The notes under the pieces: model-generated
What the model was told of the DNA's origin: nothing
Database searches by the model: none
Seen by the model: the letters and a program-made list of their open reading frames with translations, nothing else
Position numbers and translations under genes: made by a program
In this document: positions 17,702 to 28,104 of the stretch, piece by piece
How positions within the stretch are numbered: position 1 is the first letter of the stretch
Layout of the letters: each line of letters begins with the position of its first letter
Assembly (NCBI GenBank): GCA_003402705.1
Contig: QQNF01000015.1
Coordinates: 1 to 59,784 of the forward strand
DNA from: Verrucomicrobiota bacterium
GTDB taxonomy: Bacteria; Verrucomicrobiota; Verrucomicrobiia; Verrucomicrobiales; V1-33
DNA: 59,784 nt
Direction of reading: 5' to 3'

Positions 17702-18610
17702 ATGTCCGTTCTCGTCGCCGGTACTCTCGCCCTCGATTCCATCCACACTTCCTCCGAAGTCCACCACGAACTCCTCGGCGGCTCCGCTTCCTATGCCGCC
17801 CTCGCCGCCGCCTTTTCCGGCCAAGTTCAACTCTGCGGCATCGTCGGCACCGACTTCCCCCAACCCCACCGCGACCTCTTCTCACGCCGCAGCATCGACA
17901 CCGCCAACGTCGACACCGTCGAAGGCCGCACCTTCCGCTGGACCGGCCGCTACCACGACGACATGAACCACCGCGAGACGCTCGACGTCTCCATCGATGT
18001 CCTCGAGAAATTCAACCCGCGGCTCACCACCGACGCCGCCAGCGCCAGCATCGTCCTCCTCGCCAACATGAGCCCGGACAACCAGCTCGCCGTCCTCGAC
18101 CAGTGCACCGCCTCCCCGTTCGTCATCGCCGACAGCATGGACCTCTGGATCAATATCGCCAGACCACGCCTCCTCGATGTCATGAAACGCGTCGACCTCT
18201 TCGTCATCAATGAAGACGAAGCCAAAATCTTCACCGAATGCTCCAACCTGGTCGTCGCAGGCCGCCGTCTCCTCGAAATGGGCCCGCGCTACGTCGTCGT
18301 CAAAAAGGGCGAGCACGGAGCCATGCTCTTCGGCGAAAGCCACTTCTTCACCACCCCAGCTTACCCGCTCACTCAGCTCGCCGACCCCACCGGCGCTGGC
18401 GACACCTTCGCCGGCGGTCTCGCCGGTTCCCTCGCCGCCAACGCTCGCACCCCGGACTTCAAAGACCTCGCCCGTGGCATCATCCACGGCAGCGTCCTCG
18501 CCTCCTTCACCTGCGAAGCCTTCGGCGTCCGCCGCCTCGCCGAACTCACCGACGCCGAAGCCACTGGCCGCACCGCCGAATTCCGCGCCTGCACGTCGTG
18601 GGCCTCCTGA
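17702..18610 (+). CDS. PfkB-family sugar/nucleoside kinase
   Basis: 302 aa from ATG 17702; the upstream in-frame extension overlaps the divergent gene and lacks similarity. The N-terminal VLVAGTLALDSI and ELLGGSASYAALAA form the substrate-binding di-glycine motif. The C-terminal DPTGAGDTFAGG (from about residue 228) is the PfkB signature 2 with the catalytic Asp. The family phosphorylates sugars, nucleosides or related alcohols with ATP; the exact substrate cannot be read from sequence. The gene downstream follows after 12 bp. Confidence 0.85.
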   Translation: MSVLVAGTLALDSIHTSSEVHHELLGGSASYAALAAAFSGQVQLCGIVGTDFPQPHRDLFSRRSIDTANVDTVEGRTFRWTGRYHDDMNHRETLDVSIDVLEKFNPRLTTDAASASIVLLANMSPDNQLAVLDQCTASPFVIADSMDLWINIARPRLLDVMKRVDLFVINEDEAKIFTECSNLVVAGRRLLEMGPRYVVVKKGEHGAMLFGESHFFTTPAYPLTQLADPTGAGDTFAGGLAGSLAANARTPDFKDLARGIIHGSVLASFTCEAFGVRRLAELTDAEATGRTAEFRACTSWAS

Positions 18611-18622
18611 TCTGATCCCCGC

Positions 18623-19153
18623 ATGGCCGCGGCTCGCACCCCACCACCGCCCGCAGCGCCAGACCGGCCCTTCTGGAGACACCCCGTCTTCGGCCTCGCC
18701 GTCTCCTCACTCGCCGCCGCCCTCCTCTTCTTCATAACACTCTGGCTCCAGGGCGAAAACGAACGCCGCGCCCAGCAGCGCATGATCGAGGACAACCCTC
18801 GCCTTCGCGACCTCACCGCCGGCCTCCGCAGCATGATCGACTCCCGCGCCGAAATGGCCGGGATCAAAGCTCCCGCCGCCCTCTGGATCGGCCGAATCTC
18901 CGAATACAAGGAAAGCAGCGCCATCGACGGCAGCCCGCCCATCGCCATCGTCGCCCTCTCCCGCCCTGCCCTCCTCGCCGGCACCTCCGCCCTCAAAGAC
19001 TCCTCTAACCGAGTCGAAATCGCCGGCGACCCCGCCATCTTTCAGGGGCCAGCCCCAGTCAAAGGCGAGTCATGGATCATCGCCGTCCGGCGCGACCCCG
19101 AAGGCCGCAACTCCCTCCACACCGCCGTCCGCGCTTCCCAGCCTAACCGGTGA
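18623..19153 (+). CDS. Single-pass membrane protein of unknown function
   Basis: 176 aa. A Pro/Ala-rich cytoplasmic N-terminus leads to one membrane segment (about 23-42, FGLAVSSLAAALLFFITLWL), followed by a charged helix (QGENERRAQQRMIEDNPRLR) and a soluble domain ending near residue 176. No motif is recognised. It starts 12 bp after the PfkB kinase and is probably expressed with it. It converges on the Gfo/Idh/MocA gene. Confidence 0.65.
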   Translation: MAAARTPPPPAAPDRPFWRHPVFGLAVSSLAAALLFFITLWLQGENERRAQQRMIEDNPRLRDLTAGLRSMIDSRAEMAGIKAPAALWIGRISEYKESSAIDGSPPIAIVALSRPALLAGTSALKDSSNRVEIAGDPAIFQGPAPVKGESWIIAVRRDPEGRNSLHTAVRASQPNR

Positions 19154-19208
19154 CCGGAACCCGGAACGCTTCAGTCCCGGATCCCGACGTCGGCTGACAT
19201 CACGCCCC

Positions 19209-20552
19209 TCAGATCTCCCAGCCCTTCCGGTACTGCCGCGCCAGAAACGCATCCGCCTCCGGCGCATTCGTCGCCTTCAGCGCCGCCGCATCCCACACCA
19301 GCTTCTTGCCGCAGCGGTACGCCACGTTGCCAAGGTGATTCGCCTCCGTCAGCGCCCCGCTGTACTCGAAATGACAGGTCGTCGGCGCACCCGTCTTGCA
19401 CGCCCGCAGCCACTCCGCATGGTGCCCGATGCTCTCCTCAATGCTAGGAGCCGGCCGCTTGAAATCCCGGAACTTGTCCTCTGGCAGCAGCACGTGCTTC
19501 CCGTAATCCGCTAGCAGCATCCCCTTGCTCCCGATGAACAGGCACCCATCCCCCCACTGCGGAATCCCTTTGTCCTCCCAGATCTTCGGCTTCATGCTCC
19601 CCTGATGCCACGTCAGGCGGCACGGCGGCATCGTCCCGCGCGCCCCGTACTCATACGTCGCTGACATCGACGCCGGAGCCAGCTCCGCATGAGGCGGCGG
19701 CCCCGCCGCCTCAATCGTTAGCGGCGCATCCAGCTTCAATGCCCAGAACGGCAGGTCGTTCCAGTGCGACCCCAGATCACTCATCGTCCCGCTCCCGAAA
19801 TCCCACCACCGATACCACTTCGGCCCTGGGAAATAAACGCTGTGAAACGGCCGCTCCGCCGCCGGCCCCAGAAACAAATCCCAGTGGAAATAATCCGGCG
19901 GCGTCTCCGCTCCCGCCGGCCGCCCCTGCACCGTCACAATGTCCCCATTCCGCGCCGCCTCCTCAGGCGTCTGCAACCCCCACGCCCGCGACACCCACAC
20001 ATGCACTTCCGTCACGTCCCCGATCGCCCCGCTCTGCACCAGCTCCACCACCCGTCGGTAATTCGACGTCGCATGAATCTGCGTCCCCATCTGCGTCGCC
20101 ACCTTCGCCGCCTTCGCCGCCTCCCGGATCAATCGCGCCTCCCGCACATTGTGCGTCAGCGGCTTCTCGCAATACACATGCTTCTTCGCCTTCAACGCCG
20201 GCAGCGTCGCCAGCGCATGCGTGTGCTCCGCCGTACTCACCACCACCGCATCGTAATCCTTCAACTCCCCGTACATCACCCGGAAATCAATGTAGCTTTT
20301 CGCCTCTTTGTGATTCCCCGCCGCAGACTTCAGGTTGTTCTCGTTCACATCACACAACGCCACAATCGCATCCCCCTGCGCCGCCGCCTCCGCCAGATTC
20401 CCCGCTCCACGCCCTCCCACCCCGATCACCGCAATCTGCAACTTGCTGTTCAGATTCTGCCCCCGCACCAAAGCCGGAAACCCAAGCGCCACAGCAGAAG
20501 CCCCTCGCACAAACGCTCGTCGGGACACGGCATGAACAGATTCTGTCTTCAT
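19209..20552 (-). CDS. Gfo/Idh/MocA family oxidoreductase, Tat-exported
   Basis: 447 aa from the ATG at 20552, which begins a twin-arginine signal ([16 protein letters not shown]). The Rossmann motif [12 protein letters not shown] follows at once, then a second conserved block with YCEKPLTHN (the EKP Lys is the usual active-site residue). Family members are NAD(P)-dependent dehydrogenases or hydrolases acting on sugars and glycans; the exported verrucomicrobial/planctomycetal group is large, and its substrates are mostly unknown. The gene stands alone, convergent with the PfkB operon. The upstream extension of the frame has no likeness to the family. Confidence 0.88.
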   Translation of the reverse strand: MKTESVHAVSRRAFVRGASAVALGFPALVRGQNLNSKLQIAVIGVGGRGAGNLAEAAAQGDAIVALCDVNENNLKSAAGNHKEAKSYIDFRVMYGELKDYDAVVVSTAEHTHALATLPALKAKKHVYCEKPLTHNVREARLIREAAKAAKVATQMGTQIHATSNYRRVVELVQSGAIGDVTEVHVWVSRAWGLQTPEEAARNGDIVTVQGRPAGAETPPDYFHWDLFLGPAAERPFHSVYFPGPKWYRWWDFGSGTMSDLGSHWNDLPFWALKLDAPLTIEAAGPPPHAELAPASMSATYEYGARGTMPPCRLTWHQGSMKPKIWEDKGIPQWGDGCLFIGSKGMLLADYGKHVLLPEDKFRDFKRPAPSIEESIGHHAEWLRACKTGAPTTCHFEYSGALTEANHLGNVAYRCGKKLVWDAAALKATNAPEADAFLARQYRKGWEI

Positions 20553-20765
20553 TCCCTCACCCTGCCCCGCCGCGCTCATCCCTCGCAACCCTTTTCCTCC
20601 CGGCTTCACGGAACCACCCGCCCCCATCACGCGATCACGTCATAAAACGACAAAAAGTGACACAAAGCTTGACCTGGATGGCCGATTTTGAAAAGAATGG
20701 CAGTCCCCCACGGCACCCCCCGGTGCCCAACTCGTTGCCCCGCAGCACCGAACCCATTCCCCCCC

Positions 20766-23700
20766 ATGAAAACACCCCGTTGTTCCTTCACCACGGTGCC
20801 GCTCGCGGCACTCCTCATGTTCCCAGCCTTCGCCGGAGCTCAAACCATCCCCAACCCAAGCTTCGAAGCGGACATCTTCTCCAATTTCCCCGGCTACGCC
20901 TCAGGCAATGGCGACATCATCTCCGGCTGGACCTTCAACGACGCCAACCGCGTCGGCATCAACCCCGGCGGCGGCAGCCCGTTCGCTGACAACGGCACGT
21001 TCCCCAACGGCTCCCAAGTCGGCTTCATCCAGTCGAACGCCGCCCCAACCTCCCTCGGCACCACCATCACCGGCCTCACCCCAGGCACCGCCTACCGCCT
21101 CTCCTTCCGCACCAACGCCCGCAGCGGTCAACTCCCCTCCCTCAACGTCCTCATCAACGACGCCCCAGTCAACTTCTCCGTCGACTTCGCCGCCGCAACC
21201 GTCGGACCGAAAATCATCTCCTCAGTCAACTCTTCCAACCCCTACCACTACGTCGAGGCCACTTTCACCGCCGCCGCCGACTCCGCCACACTCTCCCTCG
21301 TCAACGAAACCCCCATCGACACCACCGTCTGCGTCGACGATTTCTCCATCACCGCCGCCAGCACTCCGCTCCCCTCTGCCATCGTCGCCACCCGCTGGTC
21401 CAGTGACGCCGACTCCGGCATCGACAGCCAGTTCCGCTACACCGCCGCCCGCACCTTCGGCGGCTCACCCACCAGTCTCACCGCCAACGGGGTCTACTTC
21501 AGCCCGTCCTTCGGCGGCAACCCAGGCGCCCTCAATCTCTTCTCCTCCACCGGCTTCGGTAACAACTTCGGCGACCAGGGCCGTAACATCTCCGGCGACA
21601 GCAATTTCGTCGCCAAATCCTTCATGTTCGGCGGCCCCAACACGTCCATGACGTTCGCAGGCCTCAAACCCAACACCACCTACGTCGCCACCCTCTTCGG
21701 CGTCGGCTGGGAAAACGGCACCCGCGCCGCCGACTTCTCCGGCGCAGGCATCGGCCCGGTCAATATCAATCTCAATGCCCAGGGCGCTCAGAACGGCATC
21801 ACCGTCCGCTTCCGCTACACCACCGACGAACTCGGCTCCCCTGTCCTCCTCGACTACCCGCAGGCCCCCGGCGCTGGTTCCTTCCACACCGCCGCCATGA
21901 CCAATCGCGAAGCCGTCCCCGGCGCCACCCCAGCCGGTTCATGGACCTTCGACCTCTGGAACGATGACGCCTCCTCCGGCATCAACAACGGCGCAGCCTA
22001 CGCCTACACCCACGCCTACAACTTCGGCGCCGCCAGCAACACCGTCATCAACGGGGTCACCTTCACAGGCGTCCCCGGCGGCAATCCCTCCGCGGCCAAC
22101 TTCTCCACCTCCGGCTTCGCCGCTGGCTTCAATAACGACGGAAATAACGTCACCGGCGGCAGCCGCACGATCGCCAATGACTTCGTCTACAACGGATACC
22201 CAGGCGCAATCGAACTCACCGGCCTAACCCCCGGCACCAGCTACGTCCTCTCCCTCTTCTCCGTCGGCTGGGAAGACACCGGCCGCTCAGCTTACTTCAA
22301 CGCCGCCGGCCAGTCAGGCACCGTCATCGATCAGGACACGTTCCTGAATAACAACGGCATCCGCATCGAATACGCCTACACCGCTCCCGCAGACGGCAAG
22401 CTCACCGTCTTCTCCAACCCGCTCGTCGGCGCTTCCTTCCACCTCTACGGCTTCGCCAACCGCAAAGCCACCCCGGAAACCGCCCTCGGCATCATCTCCC
22501 ACCCGCAGCCAGCCTACATCACAGCCGCCGGAACCTCCACCACCTTCACCGCCTCCGCCTCCGGTGCCCTCCCGCTCGTCTACCAGTGGCGCAAAAACGG
22601 TGAGCCCATCCCCGGTCAGTCCGGCACCACCACGCTGACCGCCACCCTCACCCTCGACAACATCTCCGCCGCCTCCGTCGGCGATTACACCTGCGCCTTC
22701 ACCGGCGGCGGCAATCAGGGCACCATCGTCACCAACCCCGCACGTCTCTCCCTCATCACCGACAAGGTCGCCGGTCTCTTCGACTCCGGCCGCGGCAACA
22801 ACAACGCGGTCCTCCCAGACGGTGCCAGCGACCCCCACTACCTCATCACCGTCAACCCAGACGGCGCTCCCCTCATCCCAGCCATCACCCACGACAGCAC
22901 CGTCTTCCCCATCGTCGCAGGACCATGGGTCGCCAACACCGACAAGTCCAAGTGGATCGGCCCGCAGCTCAATACCTCAGGCTCAGCCGGTGACCCCCCA
23001 GACGGCGGCGAAAGCGTTGGCGACTACGTCTACTCCACCACCTTCGACCTCACCGGCTTCGACCTCAGCACGGTCCGCATCTCCGGCTCATGGGCCACCG
23101 ATAACGAAGGCACCGGCATCTCCGTCAACGGCACACCCACCGGCCTCACCAACGCCGCTCAGTTCCCCTCCCTCACTCAGTTCACCATCAGCAGCGCCAA
23201 CGCATCATTCAGATCCGGCGTGAATACGCTCGAGTTCAGACTCCGCAACGCCAGCCCAGGCTACACCGGGCTCCGCGTCGAAGGCCTCGAAGGCTTCGGC
23301 AACATCAACGCCGGCACCGTCCCCTACATCGCCACCCAACCCGCAGACACCACCATCGCATGGGGTGCCTCCGACACCCTCACCGTCTCCGCCGCCGGCA
23401 GCGCCAGCCTCAACTACCAGTGGAGCAGAAACGGTGTCCCCATCCCCGGTGCCAACAGTCCATTCCTGACCCTCACCGCGAACACCCCAGACGCCGCCGG
23501 CACCTTCAGCGTCGCCATCACCAACTCCAGCGGCTCCACCACCAGCTCCAACGCCGTCGTCTCCGTCACCGGAGCCCCCATCATCCCAGGCAGCATCAGC
23601 CTCGCCACCACCCCAGGCACTCCCGCCTCCATCAGCGCCTCCTCCATCGTCTCCCAGGCCTTCGGCGGCGCAGCGCCGCTCGACTTCGCTGGCGTCCAAT

Positions 23701-24089
23701 CCACCACGACCCCCGGCGGCGGCTCCGTCGCCGTCGTCGGTACCAACGTCGTCTACACCCCAGCCCCAGGCTTCTCCGGCGCCGACTCGTTCACCTACTT
23801 CCTCTCCGACGGCACCGACACGGTCTCCGGCACCATCGCCATCGTCGTCGGTAACAACATCGGCTCAGACCTCACCATCGCTGGCACCATCACCGAAGGC
23901 ACCGGCCGCCGCATCGTCTCCACAGGCATCCCCGGCCGCATCTACCAGTCCCAGTCCTCCACAGACCTCAACGAGTGGATTCCTCTCGGACAACCCCAGA
24001 CCTGCCCAGCCTCGGGAGTCCTCTCGGTCCTCGACCCAGGCCCACTCCCCGCCAAACGCTTCTACCGGACCGTCGAACTGGTCCGCTAA
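20766..24089 (+). CDS. Large secreted Ig-repeat protein with carbohydrate-binding-like modules
   Basis: 1107 aa from ATG 20766, which opens a signal peptide (PLAALLMFPAFAGAQ). The first 200 residues (IPNPSFEADIFSNFPGY and on) look like a DUF642/CBM-type beta-sandwich. Two related repeats follow (centred on TYVATLFGVGWENGTR and SYVLSLFSVGWEDTGR), then two Ig-like domains (YQWRKNGEPIPG and YQWSRNGVPIPG), a cadherin-like strand with FTYFLSDGTDTVSG and a closing module ending KRFYRTVELVR. It is probably a cell-surface or secreted adhesion or glycan-binding protein. No catalytic motif is visible. A strong hairpin terminator lies about 90 bp downstream. Confidence 0.8.
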   Translation: MKTPRCSFTTVPLAALLMFPAFAGAQTIPNPSFEADIFSNFPGYASGNGDIISGWTFNDANRVGINPGGGSPFADNGTFPNGSQVGFIQSNAAPTSLGTTITGLTPGTAYRLSFRTNARSGQLPSLNVLINDAPVNFSVDFAAATVGPKIISSVNSSNPYHYVEATFTAAADSATLSLVNETPIDTTVCVDDFSITAASTPLPSAIVATRWSSDADSGIDSQFRYTAARTFGGSPTSLTANGVYFSPSFGGNPGALNLFSSTGFGNNFGDQGRNISGDSNFVAKSFMFGGPNTSMTFAGLKPNTTYVATLFGVGWENGTRAADFSGAGIGPVNINLNAQGAQNGITVRFRYTTDELGSPVLLDYPQAPGAGSFHTAAMTNREAVPGATPAGSWTFDLWNDDASSGINNGAAYAYTHAYNFGAASNTVINGVTFTGVPGGNPSAANFSTSGFAAGFNNDGNNVTGGSRTIANDFVYNGYPGAIELTGLTPGTSYVLSLFSVGWEDTGRSAYFNAAGQSGTVIDQDTFLNNNGIRIEYAYTAPADGKLTVFSNPLVGASFHLYGFANRKATPETALGIISHPQPAYITAAGTSTTFTASASGALPLVYQWRKNGEPIPGQSGTTTLTATLTLDNISAASVGDYTCAFTGGGNQGTIVTNPARLSLITDKVAGLFDSGRGNNNAVLPDGASDPHYLITVNPDGAPLIPAITHDSTVFPIVAGPWVANTDKSKWIGPQLNTSGSAGDPPDGGESVGDYVYSTTFDLTGFDLSTVRISGSWATDNEGTGISVNGTPTGLTNAAQFPSLTQFTISSANASFRSGVNTLEFRLRNASPGYTGLRVEGLEGFGNINAGTVPYIATQPADTTIAWGASDTLTVSAAGSASLNYQWSRNGVPIPGANSPFLTLTANTPDAAGTFSVAITNSSGSTTSSNAVVSVTGAPIIPGSISLATTPGTPASISASSIVSQAFGGAAPLDFAGVQSTTTPGGGSVAVVGTNVVYTPAPGFSGADSFTYFLSDGTDTVSGTIAIVVGNNIGSDLTIAGTITEGTGRRIVSTGIPGRIYQSQSSTDLNEWIPLGQPQTCPASGVLSVLDPGPLPAKRFYRTVELVR

Positions 24090-24176
24090 ACCCTTTCCCG
24101 CCTCCGGGTTGCGGGCGCGGCTTGATGGGCTGATGCCGCGTCCGTCCCGGTGGCGGGTACCTCTCCGATCCACCGG

Positions 24177-24212
24177 GTGGCCGGGCCGTCTCAGGCCCGG
24201 CCACTTCCTTTT
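24177..24212 (+). terminator. Hairpin terminator after the Ig-repeat gene
   Basis: GTGGCCGGGCC (24177-24187) and GGCCCGGCCAC (24194-24204) form a perfect 11-bp stem with a 6-base loop (gtctca), followed by TTCCTTTTCT. It separates the Ig-repeat gene from topB. The stretch 24090-24314 has no other feature. Confidence 0.75.
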
Positions 24213-24314
24213 CTACCCTCCGTCTCCGGAAAACACGCTGTTTGCTTTTTCCAGGAAGCACCTCCACCGTCCGCGTCCGCCTCCCGACACCACGCCAGTC
24301 ACCGATTCCGTACC

Positions 24315-26942
24315 ATGGGGAAAACTCTCATCATCGCCGAAAAACCCAGTGTCGCCACTGACCTCGCCCGCGTCCTCGCCAAAGCCCCGGGCATGTCCAG
24401 ATTCGATAAGGAAAAAGACTACTTCGAAAATGATTCCCACGTCATCTCCTCCGCTGTAGGCCACCTCCTCGAACTCGCCTTCCCAGAAACCGCCGACGGC
24501 AAAAAACCCAAGTGGAACTTCGATAGCCTCCCACTCATCCCCGACCACTTCGAACTCAAACCCATCGAACGCAGCGCCGATCGCCTCACCGCCCTCAAAA
24601 AACTCCTCAAACGCTCAGACGTCGACGCCGTCATCAATGCCTGCGACGCCGGCCGCGAGGGCGAACTCATCTTCCGCTACATCATGCAGGCCAGCGGCTG
24701 CAAAAAACCCGTCCGCCGTCTCTGGATGCAATCCATGACCTCCGGAGCCATCATGGACGCATTCCAGAATCTCCGCGACGACAAGGACATGCTCCCCCTC
24801 GCCGACGCCGCCGTCTGCCGCAGCGAAAGCGACTGGCTCGTCGGCATCAACGGCACCCGCGCCCTCACCGCCTTCAACTCCCGCAACGGTGGCTTCCTCA
24901 AAACCCCCGTCGGTCGCGTCCAGACCCCCACCCTCACCATCCTCGTCAACCGCGAGAAGGAAATCTCCGCCTTCATCGCCCGTCCCTACTGGGAGGTCTT
25001 CGGCGACTTCGATGTCTCCGCCGGTTCCTACCGCGGCCGCTGGTTCGCTGAACCATTCAAAAAGGACGAATCCGACCCGCACTCACGCCCGGAACGTCTC
25101 TGGAACCAGGCCGACGCCGACGCCATCAAATCCCGCTGCTCCGGTAAACCCGCCTCCATCGAGGAAATCCGCAAACCCAAAAAGGAAAGCTGCCCGCTCC
25201 TCTTCGACCTGACAAGTCTCCAGCGCGAAGCCAGTAACAAATTCGGCTTCTCCGCCCGCCGCACACTCCAGATCGCCCAGTCCCTCTACGAAAGCCACAA
25301 GGTCCTCACCTACCCCAGAACCGATAGCCGCTTCCTCCCGGAAGACTATGTCTCCACCGTCCAGGGGGTCATGAAAACCTTCGCAGGCCTCGACCACACT
25401 AGCGTCGACGCCTTCCCCTCCGACCTCCCCCAGCACGCCGCCACCACGCTCCGCCAGAACTGGGTCTTCCCCACCAAACGCATCTTCGATAACTCCAAGG
25501 TCAGCGACCACTTCGCCATCATCCCCACAGGCGTCGTCCCACGTAACCTCAAACCGGAAGAAGCACGCATCTACGACCTCGTCACCAGACGCTTCATCGC
25601 CATCTTCTTCCCCATGGCGGAATTCGAAATCGCCACCCGCATCACCCGCATCGACCGCGATGCCTTCAAAACCGAAGGCAAAATCCTCACCACCCCAGGC
25701 TGGCTCGAGGTCTACGGCAAATCCCTCGGCGGCGACGGCGACAAACCTCTCGTCCCCGTCAAACCCGGTGAACCAGCCGCCACCTCCCTCATCGAGGTCA
25801 TCGAAAACATCACCAAAGCACCCCCCCACTACAACGAAGCCACCCTCCTCTCCGCCATGGAAGGCGCCGGCCGCTTCGTCGAAGATGAAGAACTCGCCGC
25901 CGCCATGAGCGAACGCGGTCTCGGCACCCCAGCCACCCGCGCCGCCATCATCGAAGGACTCGTCGAGGACCAGTACATCGCACGCAACGGCCGCGAACTC
26001 ATCGCCACCCCCAAAGGCATCGGCCTCGTCGACCAACTCAGCGACATCGGCGCTGAAGTCCTCTGCTCACCCCAGATGACCGGCGAATGGGAATCCAAAC
26101 TCAAGAAGATGGAACAGGGCAAGCTCGACCGCTCCACCTTCATGAACCAGATCCGCAAGCTCACCACAGAGGTCGTCGGCCTCACCAGAGCCCGCGCGGA
26201 ATCCTTCAAAACCATGGAGTTCCCGGACCTCCCAGCACCCTGCCCGGTCTGCCACGCCACCGAACTCAAACAAACCGACCGCTTCTTCCAGTGCCGCGCA
26301 CCCGGCTGCACCTTCAAGATGCCCAAAACCATCGCCGGTCGCTTCCTCAACGAATCCGAAGCCTCCACTCTCCTCACCACCAAATTCGTCGGCCCCCTCG
26401 AAGGCTTCCGCAATAAATTCGGTCAGGAATTCGCCGCCGGCCTCCAGTTAGGCCCCGATCACAAGGTCGGCTTCTTCTTCCAGAAAAGCGAAGCCCAGGA
26501 AAAGGAATCAGAAGCCCTCTCCGATCCCTCACGCATCCTCTGCCCCTGCCCGGTCTGCGCCAAAGCCGGCCGCTCAGCCATGATCTACGAAACCGATTCC
26601 TCCTACGCCTGCGAATCGGTCCTCCGCAGCGATAACACCTGCAAACCCAAAGCTCGTCTCTCCAAGGAACTCTGCCAGTTCCTCATCCCCCGCGATCAAG
26701 CCCTCAAATACTTCACCGAAGGCCGCACCGACCTCATCGACAAATTCATCTCCAAACGCGGCCGCCCCTTCAGCGCCAGTCTCGTCTGCAATACCGACGG
26801 CAAAATGCTCCTCGCATGGGACTTCCCCCCTCGCGAACCCAAGGAAGCCAAAGGCGCCGCGGACTCCGCAGACGGCACCGCCGCCGCCAAACCCGCACGC
26901 CGCTACCCGGCTCGCAAACGCCCCGCCGCCCGCAAGGCCTGA
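24315..26942 (+). CDS. topB: DNA topoisomerase III
   Basis: 875 aa from ATG 24315, immediately followed by the toprim strand GKTLIIAEKPSVATDLARVL. The toprim acidic cluster is ACDAGREGELIFRYI, and the catalytic Tyr is in VLTYPRTDSRFLP (about residue 333). The C-terminal third carries zinc-ribbon-like Cys clusters (CPVCHATEL with FQCRAPGC, and CPCPVCAKAG) and ends with a Lys/Arg/Ala-rich tail (RRYPARKRPAARKA), which probably adds non-specific DNA binding. Type IA enzymes relax and decatenate DNA through single-strand breaks. It heads a run of + strand genes; the glycosyltransferase starts 12 bp after it. Confidence 0.93.
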   Translation: MGKTLIIAEKPSVATDLARVLAKAPGMSRFDKEKDYFENDSHVISSAVGHLLELAFPETADGKKPKWNFDSLPLIPDHFELKPIERSADRLTALKKLLKRSDVDAVINACDAGREGELIFRYIMQASGCKKPVRRLWMQSMTSGAIMDAFQNLRDDKDMLPLADAAVCRSESDWLVGINGTRALTAFNSRNGGFLKTPVGRVQTPTLTILVNREKEISAFIARPYWEVFGDFDVSAGSYRGRWFAEPFKKDESDPHSRPERLWNQADADAIKSRCSGKPASIEEIRKPKKESCPLLFDLTSLQREASNKFGFSARRTLQIAQSLYESHKVLTYPRTDSRFLPEDYVSTVQGVMKTFAGLDHTSVDAFPSDLPQHAATTLRQNWVFPTKRIFDNSKVSDHFAIIPTGVVPRNLKPEEARIYDLVTRRFIAIFFPMAEFEIATRITRIDRDAFKTEGKILTTPGWLEVYGKSLGGDGDKPLVPVKPGEPAATSLIEVIENITKAPPHYNEATLLSAMEGAGRFVEDEELAAAMSERGLGTPATRAAIIEGLVEDQYIARNGRELIATPKGIGLVDQLSDIGAEVLCSPQMTGEWESKLKKMEQGKLDRSTFMNQIRKLTTEVVGLTRARAESFKTMEFPDLPAPCPVCHATELKQTDRFFQCRAPGCTFKMPKTIAGRFLNESEASTLLTTKFVGPLEGFRNKFGQEFAAGLQLGPDHKVGFFFQKSEAQEKESEALSDPSRILCPCPVCAKAGRSAMIYETDSSYACESVLRSDNTCKPKARLSKELCQFLIPRDQALKYFTEGRTDLIDKFISKRGRPFSASLVCNTDGKMLLAWDFPPREPKEAKGAADSADGTAAAKPARRYPARKRPAARKA

Positions 26943-26954
26943 CCCCTCATCACC

Positions 26955-28061
26955 ATGACGCTGCTGGCTGCCCTCTGCTGCCTGCTGGCACTCGTGCCCA
27001 CCGTCGTTCTGCTCCGGAACCTCGCGCTCTACCGCGCCCCGGAAGCACGCGACGGTGTCACGCCGCCACTCGCCATCCTCATCCCCGCTCGCAACGAGGC
27101 TTCTAACATCAAGGCCGCCGCCGCCAGCGTCCTCTCTCAGGACTACCCTGACATCTCCCTCTTCATCCTCGACGATCACTCGGAGGACGACACCGCCAGC
27201 ATCGTCCGCGACCTCGCCGCCGCCGACCCTCGCGTCCATCTCCTCTCCGGCGCTCCTCTCCCCGCCGGCTGGTGCGGCAAAAATCACGCGCTCCATCAAC
27301 TCGCCGCCGCCGCTTCCTCCCCATGGCTCGTCTTCATGGACGCAGATGTCAGGCTCCTACCCGGTGCCCTCCGCAATCTCGCCGGCTTCACCGCTTCCTC
27401 CCCAGCCACCCTCTCCTCAGGCATCCCACGCCAGATCACCCGCGGCTTCCTCGAACAACTCATCATCCCCCTCATCCACTTCGTCCTCCTCGGCTTCCTC
27501 CCCTTCCGCAGAATGCGCGAATCCACAGACCCGGCCGCCACCGCCGCCGTCGGGCAACTCCTCCTCGTCCACCGCGACGCCTACCTCTCAGCCGGCGGCC
27601 ACGCCGCCATCCCCGGCGCCATTCACGACGGCATGGCCCTCGCCCGTCTCTTCCGCTCCCACGGCTTCCGCACCGATCTCTTCGACGCCACCTCCCTAGC
27701 CTCCTGCCGCATGTACCACCATGCCTCCGAGGTCTGGAAGGGCTTCGTCAAAAACGCCGCCGAAGGTCTCGGCTCCCCGCGCCTCATCGTCCCCACAACT
27801 CTCCTCCTCGGCCTCGGCCAGGTCGCCCCCGCCATCCTCCGCGCCACCGCTCCCCCAGACTCCGCCACCGCCGCATTCGCCGCATGGGCGCTCTTCCTCT
27901 CCCTCATCACCCGCGCCGCCTCCGCCGTCCGCTTCCGCCAGTCATGGCTCTCGGTCCTCTTCCACCCGCTCGGCATCTTCCTCCTCCTCATCATCCAATG
28001 GGAAGGTCTCTTCCGTAAACTCACCCACCGCCCCGTCGGCTGGCGCGGCCGCACCTACTGA
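26955..28061 (+). CDS. Membrane-bound family 2 glycosyltransferase (HpnB-like)
   Basis: 368 aa. An N-terminal membrane helix (LLAALCCLLALVPTVVLL) is followed by a GT-A domain: LAILIPARNEASNI, LFILDDHSEDDT and the DxD-containing VFMDADVRL. At least two hydrophobic C-terminal segments follow (IVPTTLLLGLGQVAPAIL; FHPLGIFLLLIIQW). This layout fits the HpnB/CrtQ-type glycosyltransferases that act on membrane lipids; the acceptor is unknown. It lies 12 bp after topB and 43 bp before the MetE-like gene. Confidence 0.82.
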   Translation: MTLLAALCCLLALVPTVVLLRNLALYRAPEARDGVTPPLAILIPARNEASNIKAAAASVLSQDYPDISLFILDDHSEDDTASIVRDLAAADPRVHLLSGAPLPAGWCGKNHALHQLAAAASSPWLVFMDADVRLLPGALRNLAGFTASSPATLSSGIPRQITRGFLEQLIIPLIHFVLLGFLPFRRMRESTDPAATAAVGQLLLVHRDAYLSAGGHAAIPGAIHDGMALARLFRSHGFRTDLFDATSLASCRMYHHASEVWKGFVKNAAEGLGSPRLIVPTTLLLGLGQVAPAILRATAPPDSATAAFAAWALFLSLITRAASAVRFRQSWLSVLFHPLGIFLLLIIQWEGLFRKLTHRPVGWRGRTY

Positions 28062-28104
28062 CTCACCTCCCGTCACCCTCACAATCTCCCTGCCCCCCTA
28101 ACCC